Below, in pieces: positions 11,980-25,500 of a DNA stretch of 64,000 nucleotides. Every line of letters starts with the position of its first letter. Position 1 is the stretch's first letter. This DNA comes from Macrostomum hystrix (taxonomy: Eukaryota; Platyhelminthes; Macrostomidae). The stretch covers positions 3,937,001-4,001,000 of the forward strand of contig CATNEN010000002.1 of the NCBI GenBank assembly GCA_950097015.1. The letters are read 5' to 3'. The position numbers were made by a program, and so were the translations under genes. The notes under the pieces are model-generated. The model ran no database searches and was not told the origin of the DNA. It saw nothing but the letters and a program-made list of their open reading frames with translations.

Positions 11980-12068
11980 AGGCAATATATACAGCTAGAG
12001 TAAACTTGCAGAACTTGTCGAGTCTCAATCCAACCTAAGAGGCACAAAAAACCTCTGGTCCAGTGGCC

Positions 12069-12675
12069 ATGCAGAGCGGCTCGAAGCAGAATCATGAGCC
12101 AGCAACGAATCGAGGCAGCGCCGCTGCCGCCTCTGATAGTGACGTCAATAACACCGACAGCAATGCTGCCTTTCTTGCTTTCTACGAAATCAACGACCCG
12201 ACTTTAGCAGCCTCGGCTGACAATGAGCTGTCACTGCTGCCAATGAGCGAGCTGAATGACAGCCTAATTCTTCACAGAGCTCGCTGGCTGGAAGCCTTCA
12301 GTGTCGCGGAGGAAGCTGGCGACGAGTCAACAGATGGGGTAGCTGGGTCGGAACCGAGTCCTGGCCATCCTCCGAAGCTGGGCGCTCACCGGGTCAAGTA
12401 TAACCCAATCTACCAGTCCGAGGACATCCCCGACAGCTCTCTGTCGAATTCCATCGCGTCGGAAGGTCGAAAACTGAGTCGAGCCTCTTCTAGGAAGGAA
12501 GTGCACGACTCGACACCTGAGCAGGTGTTTGAGTCCAAGGCGATGGAGCTCAGGTATCGCCGGTCAGCAGCTATGGGCTGGCCATCATCCAGAGATGTAC
12601 TCAGCAGGGCCAGCATCCCCGAGGAGCCAGTGGACATCACCGATCTCATGGACGCTGCCATCGTTATCTATCGAT
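12069..12675 (+). CDS. Candidate alternative first coding exon 1d, long acidic N-terminal extension
   Basis: The 202-codon reading frame begins MQSGSKQNHEPATNRG. It is rich in Ser, Ala, Asp and Glu, carries no recognised domain and looks disordered. It ends DLMDAAIVIYR at donor CGAT|GTAAGG in phase 1, compatible with CH1 (giving Y-EQERVQKK). GC-rich codon use matches the other nesprin exons, and the frame stays open well beyond chance length. A GTG six bases upstream is in frame but ATG is preferred. It could instead be a separate single-exon gene ending at 12701. Confidence 0.65.
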
Positions 12676-13513
12676 GTAAGGCACTGAGCAGAAAGCATTA
12701 AGTTCAGAAAATCTGACAGCCGCTTCGTGACAAAAAGAAAGTCCACATCGGATTGAGAGAATAGCCGTCTCTATTTCCACAATTCGTTGTTTATTTATCT
12801 AGCGCGGTTCTTACTCAAACTGAATATGAGCTCCGTTGCCACTTAGAGGACCCTCTTGACAGGTGGCGCTACGCCTGCTCGTGCCTTCTCCAGCCTCTCC
12901 TTTACCTGCTATTCTTTCTGTATCTCTGTAAACGATATCGCCTTCACGCCAACGAAAAGCATTGAAAGCAGCCGTGCTACCCTTCTGCCTTTCGACAAAA
13001 TAGGGCGAAACTGTTGTACAGTCTGACTGAGTAGAAATTCGCGTGCATTCGCGGCCAAGACACCTGTGTGTGTGTTTTGAGCGCCCCCTTTTCAGTTAGT
13101 CGTTCTTAATTTTATTGTCTTTCTTCTCATCACTGGTTTGAAATTATCTTGCAAAGAGAGAAAAGAATCGGAGGCTGTGTGAGCAGTAGGACTCAGTAGT
13201 CTTTCAGAGGCTGTACAGAGCAGGCGACAAGTTTCTTTCGGTTCTGTACGGGCAAGCCAGATTGTTTTTAAAAGCGGCGAGTCGTGTCACCCAGACTGTC
13301 TGTGCTTGCCCTTGTGGGCCGAGTTGAATTAATTGAGCACTGGATTATTTTAAACTAAAAAGGCAAAAAACTTATCCTTTACCAAGCGGATCTGCACAGA
13401 GAGAGGGCCTAACATCAGCCCTACCTGTTTGCCGACCTCATTCTCAATAGCTTACTAACATTATCTAGATAAGTATTAAGTTAGATTTACATATTTAGGA
13501 TATTTTCCCTTAG
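12676..13513. other. Non-coding sequence upstream of exon 1e
   Basis: Mixed composition with no protein-like ORF. It may contain the promoter or leader exon for exon 1e; TTTTAAAAGCGG near 13266 is a weak TATA candidate. Confidence 0.35.
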
Positions 13514-13524
13514 TCTGACCAAAA

Positions 13525-13582
13525 ATGTCACAAAGCATGAATCGACGTCAAAGTTTCATGTCCAATGTGAAGAATCTCAGGG
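13525..13582 (+). CDS. SYNE1: First coding exon 1e of the nesprin gene, best match to family N-termini
   Basis: ATG opens [19 protein letters not shown], ending in phase 1 before GGTAAAT. Spliced to 15022 it gives [16 protein letters not shown], which parallels the human nesprin-1 start (ANVMQRLQDEQE). A good acceptor (ATTTTCCCTTAG) ends at 13513, so this could be a second exon preceded by a non-coding leader exon. Confidence 0.7.
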
Positions 13583-16500
13583 GTAAATACTTTCTCCTTG
13601 ATTTTCATGTTTACTTTGTATAGTTGAGTTGATAATCCTGCTTGTTTTTCAATATATTAGGCTGCCATTATCTCTACTTCCGGTCCTTCAATTAGGCTGC
13701 CATTATCTCCACTTCCGGTCCTTCAATTAGGCTGCCATTATCTCCACTTCCGGTCCTTCAATTAGGCTGCCATTATCTCCACTTCCGGTCCTTTAATTTG
13801 GCTTGCTATTATCTCCACTTCCGGTCCTTCAATTTGGCTTGCTATTATCTCCACTTCCGGTCCTTCAATTTGGCTTGCCATTATCTTCACTTCCGGTCCT
13901 TCAATTTGGCTTGCCATTATCTCCACTTCCGGTCCTTTAATCTGGCTTTCTATTATCTCCACTTCCGGTCATTCAATTTGTCTTGCTATTATCTCCACTT
14001 CCGGTCCTTCAATTTGGCTTGCTATTATCTCCACTTCCGGTCCTTCAAATTGGCTTGCTATTATCTCCACTTCCGGTCCTTCAATTTGGCTTGCCATTAT
14101 CTCCACATCCGGTCCTTCAATTTGGCTTGCTATTATCTCCACTTCCGGTCCTTCAATTTGGCTTGCTATTATCTCCACTTCCGGTCCTTCAATTTGGCTT
14201 GCCATTATCTCCACTTCCGGTCCTTCAATTAGGCTGCCATAATATTACTTATAGTGCTTTTCACTCGTACCAGTCGATTATCCCTAAATTCTGTGATAAA
14301 CTCTCTGATATTGTCACATAAAAAATAAATTAATGCACAAGTGCACAAGTGTATTGAAAGTACTTAACAATTAAAAATAGCTTCCCAGTGACAGATTACC
14401 AACACTTTTGAATCTCTAACGTTATGTATAGCATTGGACATATACCTGTGGATTGAGGTCAGGCACTTATTCTGTGAATGTACCTTTGTACAGCAGTGAG
14501 TGCTTCTAGCTCGAAATTTTCTACCCTTAAATTTGCTTTTTTCTCCCCCGAGATGAACATCTATTGGGCATTTCATATAATCCCTGTAGCTTCTGCATCC
14601 TTCCCTTCTTCGGTGGAGGCTGCACACAGTTACGGCCGAGCGAAACTTTATTACGGCTATGGGGACGGGCAGGAGGTTAAGGGGGCCATTTTCGGGGTAA
14701 GAAATTGCACCTACCTATGCCTGTCTATATTGGAGGGAGAATTTCGGATCGCAACCCGGAACCTACTGCTCGCGCCAATTCGCATCATTAGACACCAGAA
14801 TCGGATCAGCTAACCTCTACTGACCCGGTAGAAAAATAAAAACTGATATTATCGCTTGAAAAAGAGCAATGTTCTTCAAGAACTAAGGACAAAGACCTAA
14901 CTCATTATTTTTGAGTCGCAAATCGCGATGAAACGAATTCGGAGGCGTCTGACTGCCTCCCTGCGAGCCTTCGACGCCCTGACCTCCTCCTCACCCTCCT
15001 CCGCTCACCTCCTCCGTCCAGACGAACAGGAGCGCGTCCAGAAGAAGACCTTCACGAACTGGATCAACACCTACCTCATCCAGTGCCAGCCGCCATGCAA
15101 GATTACCGACCTGTTCCCCGAGGTCAAGGACGGCATCCGCCTGCTGCAGCTGCTGGAGGTGCTGTCCGGTCAGAAACTGCCGCACGAGTCGCGCAAGCCG
15201 ATGCAGCGGGTGCACTGTCTCAGCAATGTGCGCACGGCGCTCAGCTTCCTGGAGAGCAAGAAAGTGAGTTAGCTGCGCCCTTTCCACTCTGCCACTCGGG
15301 AACATCTTTTTCCCCCCTCCGTCTTCCTCCACTGTCTTTCTCCCACTGTCTATCTTCACCCACTGTCTATCTTCACCCACTGTCTATCTTCACCCTCTGC
15401 CTATCTTCACCCTCTGTCTATCTTCACCCTCTGCCTATCTTCACCCTGTCTTTCTCCCACTGTCTATCTTCACCCTCTGCCTATCTTCACCATCTGTCTA
15501 TCTTCACCCTCTGCCTATCTTCACCCTCTGTCTATCTTCACCCTCTGCCTATCTTCACCCTGTCTTTCTCCCACTGTCTATCTTCACCCTCTGTCTATCT
15601 TCACCCTCTGCCTATCTTCACCCTCTGTCTATCTTCACCCTCTGCCTATCTTCGCCCTGTCTTTCTCCCACTGTCTATCTACACCCTCTGTCTATCTTCA
15701 CCCTCTGTCTATCTACACCCTCTGTCTATCTTCACCCTCTGTCTATCTTCACCCTCTGTCTATCATCACCATCTGTCTATCTTTACCCTCTGTCTATCTT
15801 CACCCTCTGTCTATCTTTACCCTCTGCCTATCTTCACCCTCTGTCTATCTACACCCTCTGTCTATCTACACCCTCTGTCTATCTTCACCCTCTGTCTTTC
15901 TCCCACTCTGTCTTTCCCCCTTGTCTTTCTCCCTCTGAATCGTTCTACCCCTTCTTTTCTACCCTCTACGTCTCCTGACTGTTCCCCCTCTGTATTTCAA
16001 TTCCTTTCTTTCCAGTTCTATGCATTTTCCTTTCTTTCTTCCCCCTCTTTCTACCCCTCTGCGTCTGTCTTCCCTTTGCCTTTCTCCCCCTTTCTCTCCC
16101 CTGTGCCTTTCTCCGTTACCGTTTTTCTCCCCTCTATCTCCCCCTCTTTATCCCCTTGGTCTTTCCTCCCCTCCCCTAATTGTTGCCATTGTATATTTTC
16201 TCTCCTCACTGTCTGTTTCTCCACTCCAGTTCTTTCTCCCCGAATGCTTTCGTTGCATCTTGAGTTCATATATAATGAAGTCTCACTTGGCATTTTTACA
16301 TCAAATCTTTGCTGTCTATTTCAAAGTCTGAGCAAACAGCAGCCAGGAAAGCTTGCTTAATTAGAAATTTACTCAAACTGCTCTTCGCTTCGTATCAATT
16401 TTCACCTTCTCACTTCCGCCGTGCCTTCGAGTCGCGTTTGAGCACACCCAGGTGCGGGTGGACAAAACTCAAGCAGAGAGAAAAGCAGCTTTTAGTGTGC

Positions 16501-19500
16501 TTACTGTAACTAGTTGTCATTGACAACCCACAATGCCTCGCGGTGGCAGAGAGGGAGAGGAGAGAGTGGCCAAGAGAGAACAATCAAATTCTCGTAGCTC
16601 TGACCCTTTTTGAGTCGGGGGTTGGGCAGATCTGTTATTCTAAAAACTATCTCAATATTAAGTCTATAATTACTGTTTCAGCAGTAGCAGCAGGGGCTTA
16701 TTGTCTAGTTCTTTACCTGTCGCCATCGGCCACCAAATGGCTGTGGCTGCGAATTGCAAACAGCGCAGCTCGGATGAGGCACGGAAGATTTGAGACACTA
16801 GCGAGATAAGACACGGAAGAGATGAGACACTAGCGAGATAAGACACGGAAGAGATGAGACAGGGGAAAGATGAGACAGAGGAGAGATGAGACAGGTAAGA
16901 GATGAGACAGGGGAGAGATTAGACAGAGGAGAGATGAGACACGGGATAGATAAGACACGGTAGAGATTAGACACGGGAGAGATGAGACACGGGAGAGATA
17001 AGACACGGAAGAGATGAGACAGGGGAAAGATGAGACAGGTAAGAGATGAGACAGAGGAGAGATGAGACATGGAAGAGATGAGACAGGGGAAAGATGAGAC
17101 ACGGAAGAGATGAGACAGAGGAGAGATGAGACAGGTAAGAGATGAGACAGGTAAGAGATGAGACAGGGGAGAGATGAGACAGAGGAGAGATGAGACAGGT
17201 AAGAGATGAGACAGGGGAGAGATTAGACAGGAGAGATGAGACAGAGGAGAGATGAGACACGGGAGAGATTAGACACGGGAGAGATGAGACACGGTAGAAA
17301 TGAGAAAATAAATCGCTTAGAGATTAGAGAGGTGTTGGAAGGGTTTCTGCCAGTAATAAGGAGCATTGTCTGGGACGTTGTTAACCGACCACTGTTTTAG
17401 ATGACTATATTGTATTTTCTAAAATCTTTCAGTGTCTAGTTTCACCAGCATCTTTTAGGTCTTTGTTCTGATCCCGAGGGGAAATGCAAGTAGGCTAAAA
17501 TTCTGCAGCAGTCACGATGACTCACCAATTATTTCTGCCTGGTCCATGCCTTTGAAATGGCATTCGGCCATCGAATGGAATGCTTAGAATCGTTAGTTGC
17601 TGTGATTGTGGACTGCTTTGTCCCTCGATGCCGATGTTTCCATAGTATATTCTTGATTTTGAAACCAAAATGTAGTAAAACTAATTGTTTTAAAATCCAC
17701 CGCTAACCCACAGCAGGTGAGATTAGTTTGATAAAATTAGCAGAAAATTAAAACCAGTTCTTAAATATTATAAGGGCTTGGAGTTTTAACGACCAATTAA
17801 AGGCTTGGTCTTGCTAATTACTTCGCACCTGGTCGATGTGGGCTAATTAATTCGATAAGAAATAATAAGTAATAAAACCATTATCTTATTTGATAATTTG
17901 ATCATTCACACCTGTGCCACCACCGCAAACCTCGCCAGATCAAGCTGGTCAACATCAACCCGGCGGACATTGTGGACGGCAAACCGTCTATTGTGCTTGG
18001 CCTCATTTGGACAATCATTCTTTACTTTCAGGTAAAGTGCGAAATCTGCTTTGTAAAGTTTTTTTGTTTATTTTCGATGCAATAAATAAAATTAAATATT
18101 TCGACAATGACAGTTCGACCAGCCATTCATGGACATAAGCCAGTCGGTAATACAAGATGTTGGTCGCATTTTTTTATTATCCTCGAATAAACAACGTATG
18201 TACTTTTATCCTTGGATTAAGGCTTCTTCTGCCTTAAGTAAGTAGTTAATGAGTAGTATGTAGAAGGTATATTTGGTTTTTACAAATTTGATTCCAATTC
18301 AATTTAGCCTGTATAAATATGGGGTCAACTTGTTCTGCGCATCAATCATTTGTGTTGCCCAGGCATTTTTCTAGGCAAACAGTTGCTAATGCGTATTCTG
18401 TGCACTAGGTGAACTGATTAATTTACCTGACTAAAAATTTCTGGGTTCATATCGCTACTGTTCTTCCTGCGAGAATGTAAAAATAGATTGGCATTCATTT
18501 TTAGGCTCAGTTATATATTGTGGAGATTGGGTTCAAAAGACATCATAGTCATAAATCAATTTCCGTGCGTTACGTCATAGTTGGTTTCTTAAAAAACTGT
18601 TTAGATTACGTAATCAGTGTCAATGCTGAAACAGAAATAGAAAGTCACAATTTTAGTCATATTTCCTTAGGTGTCTATTGATTTTTCCCACAATGTGGAA
18701 GCCGACAAACCTTCTGTGGATATTGTTGCTGGAAATTTTCTTTCCATGTAAAGTTCTGTTTTTTTGCTTTGGAAGTCTGTTTTATTTCTTGTATTTTTTT
18801 ATTCCAGAATTTTGTATAGTTTTTTGAGTGGTGACTGCCAAAACATGATAAAAATAAAAGAGCCACGACTGTGTGTAGCTGTTCAGTCCGTGGACTCCAC
18901 TTCTGACTCTATCTCATTTTATAGGGTGAACTGATGGAATGAGGAATCGAGTATTTTACTCAAGGGCACCGTTTATTTCTTCTGGGACGAGATTATTAGC
19001 TTGTTAGAGTTTGAAATTAGTCTTTAAACAGACCTTGAAAACTTGCCTCGCAGATTGAGGAACAGGAGGACACTATCATGAAGTCCTTGGAGGGCACTGA
19101 GTTGGCCGAGCGAGGCGAGAAATTCAAAGGCTCGGCCAAGAAGGCCCTGCTAGCCTGGGCGCAGAACAATCTCGGCGACAAGTACTCCATTGACATTCGA
19201 GACTTCGGCAATTCCTGGCGCGACGGTGCCGCATTCAACGCCATGGTGCACAACATCGACCCCAGCCTGGTGGACATGGCCAAGCTGGCTAGCCGAACCA
19301 ACAGGGAGAATCTGGAGGCGGCGTTTGCCGCGGCTGAGAACGGACTCAACATTCCTAGACTCATTGACCCTGAGGGTGAGTGCGATGTTTCAGATAATTT
19401 TTGTTTAGAATTCTCGGGGTGTCGAGGTGTGAATTTATTGGGGTGTCAAGGTGTGAAGTTCTTGGGGTGTCCAGCTGTGAAGTTCTTGGGGTGTCCAGCT

Positions 19501-22500
19501 GTGAAGTTCTTGGGGTGTCCAGCTGTGAAGTTCTTAGGGTGTCGAGGTGTGAAGTTCTTGGGGTGTCGAGGTGTGAAGTTCTTGGGGTGTCAAGGTGTGA
19601 AGTTCTTGGGGTGTCCAGCTGTGAAGTTCTTGGGGTGTCCAGCTGTGAAGTTCTTGGGGTGTCCAGCTGTGAAGTTCTTAGGGTGTCGAGGTGTGAAGTT
19701 CTTGGGGTGTCGAGGTGTGAAGTTCTTGGGGTGTCAAGGTGTGAAGTTCTTGGGGTGTCGAGGTGTGAAGTTCTTAGGGTGTCGAGGTGTGAAGTTCTTA
19801 GGGTGTCGAGTTTTGTAGTTCTTAGGGTGTCGAGGCTATCAGGATGTTAAAGTGTGAAATTTACGGTTTTCAATCAAATCTACGATGCCTTCCTAAGCGA
19901 TGTTGCTAAACTCTCACAATTTATCATAGACGTTGATGTGGACAAGCCTGACGAGAAGTCGATCATGACCTATGTGGCCCAGTTCCTTAAAGCCTACCCG
20001 GAGGGCTCAAAGAAGAAGCCGAAATTGTTGGAACAGGTGAGTAGAAGGTTCTCAACCTCAGCTTTTTAAGTTGATTTTCACCTAGACTATACGAGTAATT
20101 TCACAGCTTTAAAATAAATTTGCTTGATAACTTGAAGTCACATTTTAGCACCGTAACAGAACATTCAGCACATTTTTAAATTCTCAAAGTTTTTAATGAA
20201 ATCGATTAACTTAGCGACGTATTCGTATGTAACGCGTTAAATTAAATTGTTTTGATGCTTAAGCAAACCGTGTTTTACAATTCACATTCTTCTCCCTAAA
20301 ATCCCATTCGAACTGCTATCTAAAAAATAAGCAGCGTCACTGTAACTATGGCAACCGTTGCGTTGGCCAGTTCGCAGCCGCTGCCGTTGCATCTGACGAA
20401 GGCTTCACTTCGGGATCATCCTGTGCAGCCTGCTGCTGCTGCCATTGCTGCAACTGTGCTGGTCAGTCTGTTGATCGCGCCAATTCCAATCCTGTCCTGT
20501 TGCGTCATCCGTCAGCGTACGATTTGACGTGCAGTCACGTTGACCTTGGCGACTGTGTCTGTACAGATTGTGCGGAGAGACAGACTGAGGTATTTGCCAC
20601 CTTTGGCACAGTCAGGCCCGCATCTTGCTCGTCCTCGCTAGATTCTGTTCCAGTAGGTCATCGACTGGGTCCGGTCTCCGAGGAGACGGCGAGCTCAGCG
20701 ACCTCCAACTCCGATTTGGAATCCTCTTGCACCACCGTGTCCTCCATCGGTGGCCTTGTGACGCCTCCGGTGGAATTTTCTGGCTTCTCGGAAACACTGC
20801 TCAAGACCTCAACTTGCGTGCTGGAGGTGGCACTGCTCCAGGTGACAGTTGGTCTGAGCATGATCCAAGCATGTTCGTTTTGGCTTTCTTGCAACCCTGA
20901 AAAGTAAACTATTGCATCTAGCAAATCTAGAAGTCGTCAAACTTCACCATCCCTGAATTTCACCATACCTGAACTTCATCTTCCATGAACTTCACCATCC
21001 CTTAACTTCACCATTCCTGAACTTCACCATTCCTGAACTTCACCAATCCCAGAACTTCACCATTCCTGAACTTCACCTTCCATGAACTGCACCATCTATG
21101 AACTTCACCATCCCCGAACTTCACCTTCCATGAACTGCACCATCTATGAACTTCACCATCTCTGAACTTCACCATTCCTGAACTTCACCATCCCTGAACT
21201 TCACCATTCCTGAACTTCACCAATCCCAGAACTTCACCATTCCTGAACTTCACCAATCCCAGAACTTCACCATTCCTGAACTTCACCAATCCCAGAACTT
21301 CACCATTCCTGAACTTCACCAATCCCAGAACTTCACCATTCCTGAACTTCACCAATCCCAGAACTTCACGATTCCTGAACTTCACCTTCCATGAACTGCA
21401 CCATCTATGAACTTCACCATCCCCGAACTTCACCTTCCATGAACTGCACCATCTATGAACTTCACCATCCCTGAACTTCACCATTCCTGAACTTCACCAT
21501 CCCTGAACTTCACCATTCCTGAACTTCACCAATCCCAGAACTTCACCATCCCTGAACTTCACCTTCCATGAACTTCACCATCTATGAACTTCACCATCCC
21601 TGAATTTCACCATTCCTGAACTTCACCATTCCTGAACTTCACCAATCCCTGAACTTCACCATTCCTGAACTTCACCATCCCTGAACTTCACCATTCCTGA
21701 ACTTCACCATCCCTGAACTTCACCATTCCTGAACTTCACCAATCCCAGAACTTCACCATCCCTGAACTTCACCTTCCATGAACTTCACCATCTATGAACT
21801 TCACCATCCCTGAACTTCACCATTCCTGAACTTCACCATTCCTGAACTTCACCAATCCCTGAACTTCACCATTCCTGAACTTCACCAATCCCTGAACTTC
21901 ACCATTCCTGAACTTCACCTTCCATGAACTTCACCTTCCATGAATTTCACCATCTATGAACTTCACCATCCCTGAACTTCACCATTCCTGAACTTGACCA
22001 TCCCTGAACTTCACCACCCCTGAACTTCACCATCCCGGCCGAAAATTCCTAACTGTTTCTGAGCATTGTTTTCATGGAATGTACTTTAATATTTTTGGCA
22101 TTGAAGTGCAAATGAGTTTCTGATGTGCATTTATATTATGCTATACAAGTGCATATTGCTATTTGCAATTTTTCCCAATCAGATTGAGGACGCCCAATTA
22201 AAGGTATATTTAAATTTTTATCCTATTTTTAATAAGAAAACACCTTTAACTGTTGACATTTGTGTGGTTTTACCATCCTTTTCCATTTCTTTCATTAAAA
22301 AATTGAAAGTTAAAAGAATAGAGACAATAAGTTCCACAAGGGCCTACTCAAAACACTCTTTGTTGTGTTACTCTAACTTTCATTAGCCTATGTTTGCTGT
22401 GATTTGCTACAAGAGTGCACTAATATAAATTTTTAGTTTATTCCTTGGCATAACCGTTTTTTAAGAAAGGAATTAAACAATTGTTTGCTATTTTTTATTA

Positions 22501-25500
22501 ATATTTTATTGACCTTGAGTCTATATGTAAGGTATACAATAGTTTATTAGAAATTTATTTAAATCATATTCTAACAGTGATTTAAACAGTAAAGTCCTGG
22601 ATACTGAAGATAATTTTTGTTCCATTTTTTTCTTTGTTTTAGTCACCATCGTCAGCTTCAAAACATACATCTTCGAGCTGTTCTGTGCCTTCACAGAAAA
22701 CCTTTCGAGTTAGCTGCAGTATTAAGCTAGTACCGCAGCAGCAGCCGACTAACTTGTGTCCATCTGAACATTTTCTGTTGCATAGCTTTCCGAATGTAAA
22801 GAGATTTCATAGCAACTCGAAAAAGTGAAAAATTTATAATTATGATTATGAATATGATTCATTCGCCACTTTGCCACTGTCCTTTCCCCTACTTCATCTG
22901 CCCGCCCTTCTTCCCCATTTCACCTGTCCTTTCTCCCCTACTTCATCTGCCCTTCCTCCCCTCTTTCACCTGTCCTTTCTCCCCTACTTCCCCTGTCCTT
23001 TCTCCCTACTTCCCCTGTCCTTTCTTCCCTACTTCCCCTGTCCTTTCTCCCCTACTTCCCCTGTCCTTTCCCCTACTTCATCTGCCCTTCCTCCCCTCTT
23101 TCACCTGTCCTTTCTTCCATACTTACCCTGTCCTTTCTCCCCTACTTCCCCTGTCCTTTCTTCCATACTTACCCTGTCCTTTCTCCCCTACTTCCCCTGT
23201 CCTTTCTTCCATACTTACCCTGTCCTTTCTCCCCTACTTCCCCTGTCCTTTCCTCCATACTTACCTTGTCCTTTCTCCCCTACTTCCCCTGTCCTTTCTT
23301 CCATACTTCCCCTGTCCTTTCTTCCATACTTAACCTGTCCTTTCTCCCCTACTTCCCTTACTTCCCCTGTCCTTTCACCCCTACTTCCCCTGTTCTTTCT
23401 CCCCTACATCCCCTGTCCTTTCTCCCCTACTTCCCCTGTCCTTTCTTCCATACTTACCCTGTCCTTTCTCCCCTACTTCCCCTACTTCCCCTGTCCTTTC
23501 TCCCCTACTTCCCCTGTCCTTTCTCCCCTACTTCCCCTGTCCTTTCTTCCATACTTACCCTGTCCTTTCTCCCCTACTTCCCCAGTCCTTTCTCCCCTAC
23601 TTACCCTGTCCTTTCTCCCCTACTTCCCCTGTCCTTTCTCCCCTACTTCCCCTGTCCTTTCTTCCATACTTACCCTGTCCTTTCTCCCCTACTTCCCCTG
23701 TCCTTTCTCCCCTACTTCCCCTGTCCTTTCTTCCATACTTACCCTGTCCTTTCTCCCCTACTTCCCCTGTCCTTTCCTCCATACTTACCCTGTCCTTTCT
23801 CCCCTACTTCCCCTGTCCTTTCTTCCATACTTCCCCTGTCCTTTCTTCCATACTTCCCTTACTTCCCCTGTCCTTTCACCCCTACTTCCCCTGTTCTTTC
23901 TCCCCTACATCCCCTGTCCTTTCTCCCCTACTTCCCCTGTCCTTTCTTCCATACTTACCCTGTCCTTTCTCCCCTACTTCCCCTACTTCCCCTGTCCTTT
24001 CTCCCCTACTTCCCCTACTTCCCCTGTCCTTTCTCCCCTACTTCCCCTGTCCTTTCTCCCCTACTTCCCCAGTCCTTTCTCCCCTACTTACCCTGTCCTT
24101 TCTCCCCTACTTCCCCTGTCCTTTCTCCCCTACTTCCCCTGTCCTTTCTTCCATACTTCCCCTGTCCTTTCTCCCCTACTTCCCCTGTCCTTTCTCCCCT
24201 ACTTCCCCTGTCCTTTCTTCCATACTTACCTGTCCTTTCTCCCCTACTTACCCTGTCCTTTCTCCCCTACTTCCCCTGTCCTTTCTCCCCTACTTCCCCT
24301 GTCCTTTCTTCCATACTTACCCTATCCTTTCTCCCATACTTCCCCTGTCCTTTCTCCCCTACTTCCCCTGTCCTTTCCTCCATACTTCCCCTGTCCTTTC
24401 TCCCCTACTTCCCCTACTTCCCCTGTCCTTTCTCCCCTACTTCCCCTGTCCTTTCTCCCCTACTTCCCCTGTCCTTTCTCCCCTACTTCCCTTGTCCTTT
24501 CTTCCATACTTACCCTGTCCTTTCTCCCCTACATCCCCTGTCCTTTCTCCCCTGTCCCTTCTCGTCCCATTCTACCGTGAGTATTATCTTCCCTTCTTCC
24601 AAACATTTTCCTTGTTGTCTTCTTATTTTTTATTTCAAATTTAACGAATTTGACGAATGCCAATAGCAATCGATAAATATTTTGGCTGATTGTCTTGTCT
24701 GTAGTGTGTAATGTTTGTTTTTTAATTAGCGTCAATATTGTCTTTAGGACATTTTAAATTTGTTAGAATCTATGGAATATAATATTCTTCTTGCAGTTAA
24801 TAGTTCTGTACACATTTTTTACCTAGGTCGAAGCCGCAAAGCAGGCCGCCGAGAATGAGCGCAACGATCTGCGAGAAATCGCCGACTTCTGCCAGGCAGT
24901 TGAGCGCGAACTTCCGTCCGCTGGGTCTCGCGGCGATCCAGCTGAAAATTACAAGGTTTGTGAAAATTTATTGCTTCTCTGCTGACTATGCTACTGTTAG
25001 TAGGATACAAAACATTCTATGCCGATGGCGTAGCGGTCTAGAGATTTTCACTTAATGATTTTTATAGTGCGTGAGTTCGAATCCTGATAATCCCGCGAAG
25101 TAATTCCATTAGTTCGCAAATGTCGGTTTTAAGAACGTTTTTAACTAAAAGAGTAATGTAAATTAAAAATCAAATTTATTGATATTTCAAAAAGTGCACA
25201 TTTCGAAATAAAAAATAAAAAGAAAAGAAAATAAATTAAAAGAAATATTATTTAATGTATTTTCACCCGCTATGTAGTTCTATTACTTTCGTGATTTCAA
25301 AACATATCGGTTTTAAAGGAAGACTGTTTTCACAAAAAAATAAAATAATGAAATTTGATGCAACATAAATTAGCTTACTTTTTAATTTAGCGTACAAAAT
25401 AAATTCACACGTCTACTTATAGTAGCTGCAAAAAGCAACACTGTTTTCTCTTCAGAAATTCGAAGATTTCCTTCAGCAACAGAAGGCTCTAACTGAGCCC

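Noticed and set aside
14478-14697. ORF ending GAIFG before GTAAGA
   Set aside because: It ends in phase 0, which cannot join CH1, and has no recognised similarity.
14928-15021. ATG at 14928 as the start of the CH1 exon
   Set aside because: The stretch to 15021 is a polypyrimidine tract ending in CAG, and the phase-1 first exons fit 15022 exactly with family-like sequence.
19376-19818. CH2 reading frame running on into GVKFLGCP-type repeats
   Set aside because: GTGAGT donor at 19376 and acceptor at 19929 restore the conserved CH2 sequence; the open frame is the array.
22871-24666. ORFs of 466 and 569 codons, Pro/Leu/Phe/Ser-rich
   Set aside because: They follow the 23-bp array in overlapping frames and lie between nesprin exons; no start context or non-repetitive sequence.
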